Positions 6,319 through 8,788 of a DNA stretch of 8,788 bases are shown in pieces. Position 1 is the stretch's first letter; each line of letters opens with the position of its first letter. The notes beneath the pieces are model-generated. The model did not search any database, was not told the DNA's origin, and worked only from the letters and a program-made list of their open reading frames with translations. This DNA comes from an uncultured Clostridia bacterium (GTDB lineage: Bacteria; Bacillota; Clostridia; Christensenellales; CASEPJ01): contig CASEPJ010000076.1 of NCBI GenBank assembly GCA_949289715.1, positions 1 through 8,788 on the forward strand, in the 5' to 3' direction. The translations under genes and the position numbers were made by a program.

Positions 6319-6492
6319 ATGAAACATATAAAAACTTTGTTCAATCCCAAATTAAACGAATGTGAAGGCAAAGGTTGCGGGGAATGTGCGTCAAGCTGCC
6401 AATCCGCATGCAAAACATCCTGCACCGTAGGCAATCAAAATTGCGAAAACAAAACGGTTAGAGTCAATACCGTAAAAAAAGAAGAAGAATAA
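6319..6492 (+). CDS. scfA: SCIFF ranthipeptide precursor, seven-cysteine variant
   Basis: A 57-residue precursor of the SCIFF (six cysteines in forty-five residues) family, modified by the neighbouring radical SAM enzyme to give thioether cross-links. The leader starts MKHIKTL, the family hallmark. The core has the fixed spacing CGEC (20-23), SSC (27), QSAC (31), KTSC (35), TVGNQNC (36-42), i.e. canonical Cys20, 23, 27, 31, 35 and 42. In studied SCIFF peptides a thioether joins the Cys of CKTSCT to its Thr; here that is Cys31 and Thr36. Two oddities: an extra Cys15 in NECEGKGC before the core, and a charged tail (43-57, ending KKEEE), making the peptide about ten residues longer than usual. 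ATG 6319 is chosen because GGAGG (6308-6312) precedes it by 6 nt. An in-frame TTG at 6304 would lie inside the SD and is rejected. Confidence 0.95.
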   Translation: MKHIKTLFNPKLNECEGKGCGECASSCQSACKTSCTVGNQNCENKTVRVNTVKKEEE

Positions 6493-6520
6493 AATCTTAA
6501 CCTACTAAATTAAATAATTT

Positions 6521-6557
6521 TTAAAAAGCTGTAGAAAATCTTTCTACGGCCTTTTAA
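6521..6557 (+). terminator. Hairpin terminator/attenuator between SCIFF and maturase genes
   Basis: The stem pairs AGCTGTAGAAA-side bases 6528-6537 with 6541-6550 (10 bp, one G-T wobble) around the loop ATC (6538-6540). After one A-C mismatch it continues with A-T pairs 6521-6526 / 6552-6557. The 3' side has only TTTT before AATG, so termination should be incomplete. It lies 28 nt after the SCIFF stop and 21 nt before the maturase ATG. It is well placed to let most transcripts end after the precursor while some read through into the enzyme gene. Confidence 0.8.
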
Positions 6558-6578
6558 TGTATTTTAAAATAAACCGAT

Positions 6579-7898
6579 ATGTTACATAGTTTCGAATTTA
6601 AAAATAAATATTATTTATATCATACACAAAGCGGTTCTTTAAGTATATGCGACCCTATTATATACGATATTTTAAATGACAAAACGCAAGGTAAAAATTA
6701 CAGCGACGAAGAACTTAAAGAAGCAAAACAAGAAATTGAAAACTTCGAAAAATCTTATATTATAAACGAAGAAGAACCGTATATTCCCACAGGCGAAATA
6801 AAGGCCATGTGTTTAAATGTAACGCACGACTGCAATTTAAGGTGCGGATACTGCTTTGCCGACGGCGGCACGTTCCACGGGGAAAGAGAACTTATGAGTA
6901 TATCCACGGGACAAAAGGCCGTCGATTTTTTGATTGCAAAATCGGGTAAACGCAGAAATATAGAAATAGACTTTTTCGGCGGAGAACCGTTAATGAATTT
7001 TGAAACGGTTAAAGCGGTGGTCGATTATTCTAAGCAGCAGGCAAAAAAATACGATAAAAATTTCCGCTTTACCATAACGACGAACGGCGTATTGTTAAAC
7101 GATGAAATTACCGATTATTTAAACAAAGAAATGTACAATGTCGTTTTAAGTCTCGACGGCAGAAAAGAAATTAACGACAAAGTCAGAAAAACAATTAACA
7201 ATAAAGGCACTTACGATTTAATAAAAGATAAATTTTTAAAGCTTGCTCTTGCGAGAAAAGACAAAGCCTGGTATGTAAGAGGAACATTTACGCATAACAA
7301 TGCGGACTTCGCAAAAGACGTATTGCATTTAAACGATATCGGCTTTTCATCCATATCGGTCGAACCTGTCGTACTGCCTGACGGACATCCTCTGGCTTTG
7401 ACAAACGAAGACATTAATACCGCACTTACGCAATATACTATACTTGCCGACGAATATTTAAAAAGAAGAAAATCGGGCAAAAAATTTGATTTTTTCCATT
7501 TTTATATCAATTTGGAAGACGGTCCCTGTTTAAAAAAGAGACTTACCGGTTGCGGAGCCGGCAACGAATACGTCGCTGTAGCGCCGGACGGTGAAATTTA
7601 TCCCTGTCATCAGTTTGTAGGCAACAATCAATTTAAAATGGGCAATGTTAACGACGTCGATATTTTAAACGGAAAATTTAATCGAGAAATACAAAACCGC
7701 TTTGCAAATTCCAACCTTTTAACAAAACCTGACTGCAAAAATTGTTTTGCAAAATATCATTGTTCAGGAGGTTGTGCGGCAAACAATTATAATTTCAACA
7801 AAGATATAGATAAACCCTATAAGAAAGCCTGCGAACTTATGAAAAAACGTACGGAATGTGCTTTGGGGATATATGCTCAAGAACATATGAGCGAATAA
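6579..7898 (+). CDS. scfB: SCIFF maturase, radical SAM/SPASM thioether-forming enzyme
   Basis: A 439-residue radical SAM enzyme that installs Cys-derived thioether links in the SCIFF peptide using S-adenosylmethionine and [4Fe-4S] clusters. Residues 1-75 form the peptide-recognition (RRE/PqqD-like) domain, starting MLHSFEF. The radical SAM core has Cys85-x3-Cys89-x2-Cys92 (CNLRCGYC), GGEP (134-137) and TTNG (167-170). The SPASM region has Cys325-x12-G-x4-Cys343, then Cys386-x2-Cys389-x5-Cys395-x3-Cys399 and Cys418, the complete seven-Cys pattern. An additional Cys317 lies in GPCLKKRLTGCGAG, as I recall it in other SCIFF maturases. Length is near the family norm of about 450. The ATG at 6579 is the only possible start (in-frame TAA at 6570-6572), yet no SD precedes it. 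Together with the upstream terminator this points to low expression relative to the precursor. All ligands are intact, so the enzyme should be active. Confidence 0.96.
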   Translation: MLHSFEFKNKYYLYHTQSGSLSICDPIIYDILNDKTQGKNYSDEELKEAKQEIENFEKSYIINEEEPYIPTGEIKAMCLNVTHDCNLRCGYCFADGGTFHGERELMSISTGQKAVDFLIAKSGKRRNIEIDFFGGEPLMNFETVKAVVDYSKQQAKKYDKNFRFTITTNGVLLNDEITDYLNKEMYNVVLSLDGRKEINDKVRKTINNKGTYDLIKDKFLKLALARKDKAWYVRGTFTHNNADFAKDVLHLNDIGFSSISVEPVVLPDGHPLALTNEDINTALTQYTILADEYLKRRKSGKKFDFFHFYINLEDGPCLKKRLTGCGAGNEYVAVAPDGEIYPCHQFVGNNQFKMGNVNDVDILNGKFNREIQNRFANSNLLTKPDCKNCFAKYHCSGGCAANNYNFNKDIDKPYKKACELMKKRTECALGIYAQEHMSE

Positions 7899-8271
7899 TC
7901 ATCTTCGTTTTCTTTGCGTTTATAATTTATTTAAAATCATGTTATACGTTTGAAATATATTTAATTTGAAAGTTTTATTAATATTATTTGATATTTTATT
8001 TTAAGTCTATCTATGAGGCAAATAAAATATTTAATATTGCTGAAAAATATTATATTTATCAAATTTAAATTGTTGAATTATAAATTAATAAAACAGCTAT
8101 TTTCATATTAATTATTGAAATATTGGTTTATTGCTTAAATTTATTGCAGATAATATTTTACCCTGTTTTATACATTTTTGCGATTATTTTTTAAAAAACT
8201 GTAAAAAACTTGCAATTTCAAATAATTAATTAAACTTAAAATTTTATATAGAAAACTATAAAATTATCAAA

Positions 8272-8304
8272 AAAGCGCTTTAACGTTAATGCGTGATATT
8301 ATCA
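8272..8304. repeat. Cluster of three palindromes, one with a cre-like core
   Basis: AAAGCGCTTT (8272-8281) is a perfect 10-bp palindrome. It overlaps TTAACGTTAA (8280-8289), another perfect 10-bp palindrome, and 4 bp later follows TGATATTATCA (8294-8304), an 11-bp palindrome with one central base. The first matches the core of CcpA cre sites (TGAAAGCGCTTTCA) at 11 of 14 positions but lacks the outer TG at the left and C at the right. The GCGC and ACGT centres stand out from the surrounding A/T-only sequence. Confidence 0.45.
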
Positions 8305-8391
8305 TACATATTAAAGTCAATTCAAAGCTGATTCAATTTTGACACAACGCAAGAAGTTATTTTCGGTTTTTATAATTTTATATGTTTCAAA

Positions 8392-8437
8392 TAAAAATTC
8401 AATTTAATTAATTAAAATATTATAAATTGAATTTTTA
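8392..8437. repeat. Perfect 15-bp inverted repeat (hairpin) upstream of the carbonic anhydrase-like gene
   Basis: TAAAAATTCAATTTA (8392-8406) and TAAATTGAATTTTTA (8423-8437) are exact reverse complements around 16 nt. As RNA this is a 15-bp stem with one G-C pair and a T-run in the right arm; as DNA it is a large symmetric site. It could be a bidirectional terminator between the maturase and the next gene, or an operator for the latter, which starts 96 nt on. Confidence 0.55.
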
Positions 8438-8532
8438 AATATTTTCGATTTTAAAAGTGTTAAAATATTTCTCGTTGCCTATAAAAATCAACTTAAAACT
8501 TTAATTTATATCTTTTATTTAGAGGTATACCA

Positions 8533-8788
8533 ATGTTAGAAAAATTCAAAGACAGAATTCCCGACGTTGCACCCTCCTCTTACGTTCACGAAAGTGCTCA
8601 TATTATAGGAGATGTAACCCTACAAGAAAATACCTCCGTTTTTGCAGGTGCTGTTATAAGGGGAGATAACAAACCGATTTTCATCGGAGCAAATTCCAAC
8701 ATCCAGGAAAACGCTGTTTTGCACGAGGAAACTAAAATCGGCAATTTCGTAACCGTCGGGCATGCGGCAATAGTGCACGGTGCCGTTA
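8533..8788 (+). CDS. Gamma-class carbonic anhydrase-like hexapeptide-repeat protein (3' end cut by window edge)
   Basis: The first 85 codons of a left-handed beta-helix protein of the gamma carbonic anhydrase / YrdA-PaaY group (usual length about 165-180). The sequence shows the imperfect six-residue turns (HIIGDV, SVFAGA, IFIGAN, TKIGNF, VTVGHA). The family residues are in order: Arg43 and Asp45 in the RGD of VIRGD, Gln58 in NIQEN, and the three zinc-ligand histidines His64 (AVLH), His77 (VGH) and His82 (IVHG). The metal site is thus complete in the visible part. Many family members are not proven carbonic anhydrases, so activity is uncertain. The ATG at 8533 follows AGAGG (8521-8525) with 7-nt spacing. 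No convincing promoter is resolved; the hairpin at 8392-8437 lies upstream. There is no obvious functional tie to the SCIFF genes. Confidence 0.93.
   Translation, partial: MLEKFKDRIPDVAPSSYVHESAHIIGDVTLQENTSVFAGAVIRGDNKPIFIGANSNIQENAVLHEETKIGNFVTVGHAAIVHGAV

Larger units (their letters stand above)
7899..8532. other. 634-nt AT-rich intergenic region without a supported gene
   Basis: No reading frame here has an SD, a sensible start and protein-like composition. The longest I noticed on the plus strand is a 32-codon frame at 8013-8111 with no SD. Right after the maturase stop there is only a weak stem (GCGAA / TTCGT around 7891-7912), not a convincing terminator. Contents: a 9-bp direct repeat TAAAAAACT (8192-8200, 8202-8210), three adjacent palindromes (8272-8304), a perfect TTGACA (8339-8344) without a matching -10, a 15-bp hairpin (8392-8437) and a 9-bp inverted repeat AAATATTTT / AAAATATTT (8437-8445, 8462-8470). 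A small RNA or a regulated promoter for the next gene is possible but not shown. Confidence 0.6.

Noticed and set aside
7889..7915. Stem around the maturase stop codon as its terminator
   Set aside because: Only about four strong pairs plus wobbles, overlapping the coding end, and the T-tract is broken by C and G.
8013..8111. 32-codon frame (starts MRQIKYLILL) rich in Lys, Ile and Leu, like a small cationic peptide or toxin
   Set aside because: No SD before the ATG, and A/T-rich DNA naturally codes for Lys, Ile, Leu and Phe. No partner or hairpin typical of a toxin-antitoxin pair was found.
8339..8376. TTGACA (8339-8344) with TATAAT (8371-8376) as promoter of the carbonic anhydrase-like gene
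   Set aside because: The spacing is 26 bp, far from the 16 to 18 bp of sigma-A promoters and longer than even MerR-type promoters; noted only as two unrelated hexamers.

Overview
The window is a strongly AT-rich stretch of bacterial chromosome. It has Gram-positive style GGAGG-type ribosome binding sites and a gene set typical of the class Clostridia: recJ, a bifunctional Rel, dtd and an MBL-fold hydrolase on one side, and a TIGR04086-type membrane protein, the ranthipeptide precursor SCIFF and its radical SAM maturase on the other. SCIFF is close to a signature of Clostridia, so an (often uncultured) clostridial lineage is the best guess. Nothing here fixes a genus, and there are no transposases, phage genes or CRISPR arrays.

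Left block (minus strand, read right to left from about 5470): recJ (5454-3196), then the stringent-response Rel (3089-948), D-aminoacyl-tRNA deacylase dtd (741-301), then the first 95 codons of an MBL-fold metallohydrolase (286 to the window edge). recJ has a textbook sigma-A promoter at 5505-5477. Rel and dtd each have a leader in which a local promoter is possible. dtd and the hydrolase are 14 nt apart and surely co-transcribed. The apt gene that often separates recJ from rel in clostridia is missing; its place holds 106 nt with a tandem 14-bp repeat.

Right block (plus strand): after a 386-nt AT-rich divergent spacer come a four-helix membrane protein (5841-6248), the SCIFF precursor (6319-6492) with its own strong promoter, a leaky-looking hairpin terminator (6521-6557), and the SCIFF maturase (6579-7898), which has no Shine-Dalgarno sequence. 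The layout suggests that peptide is made in large excess over its maturase. The SCIFF peptide is non-standard: a seventh cysteine lies just before the six canonical ones, and the C-terminal tail is longer than usual.

A 634-nt intergenic region (7899-8532) holds no gene I can support, but it has a cluster of palindromes and a 15-bp perfect hairpin. The window then ends inside a gamma-class carbonic anhydrase-like hexapeptide-repeat protein (8533 onward).

The most interesting material is the SCIFF locus: the variant precursor, layered expression control, and its head-to-head position relative to the recJ block where, as I recall, many clostridia have a single co-directional run through secD/secF. 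The divergent dtd motif residues are a second point of interest.
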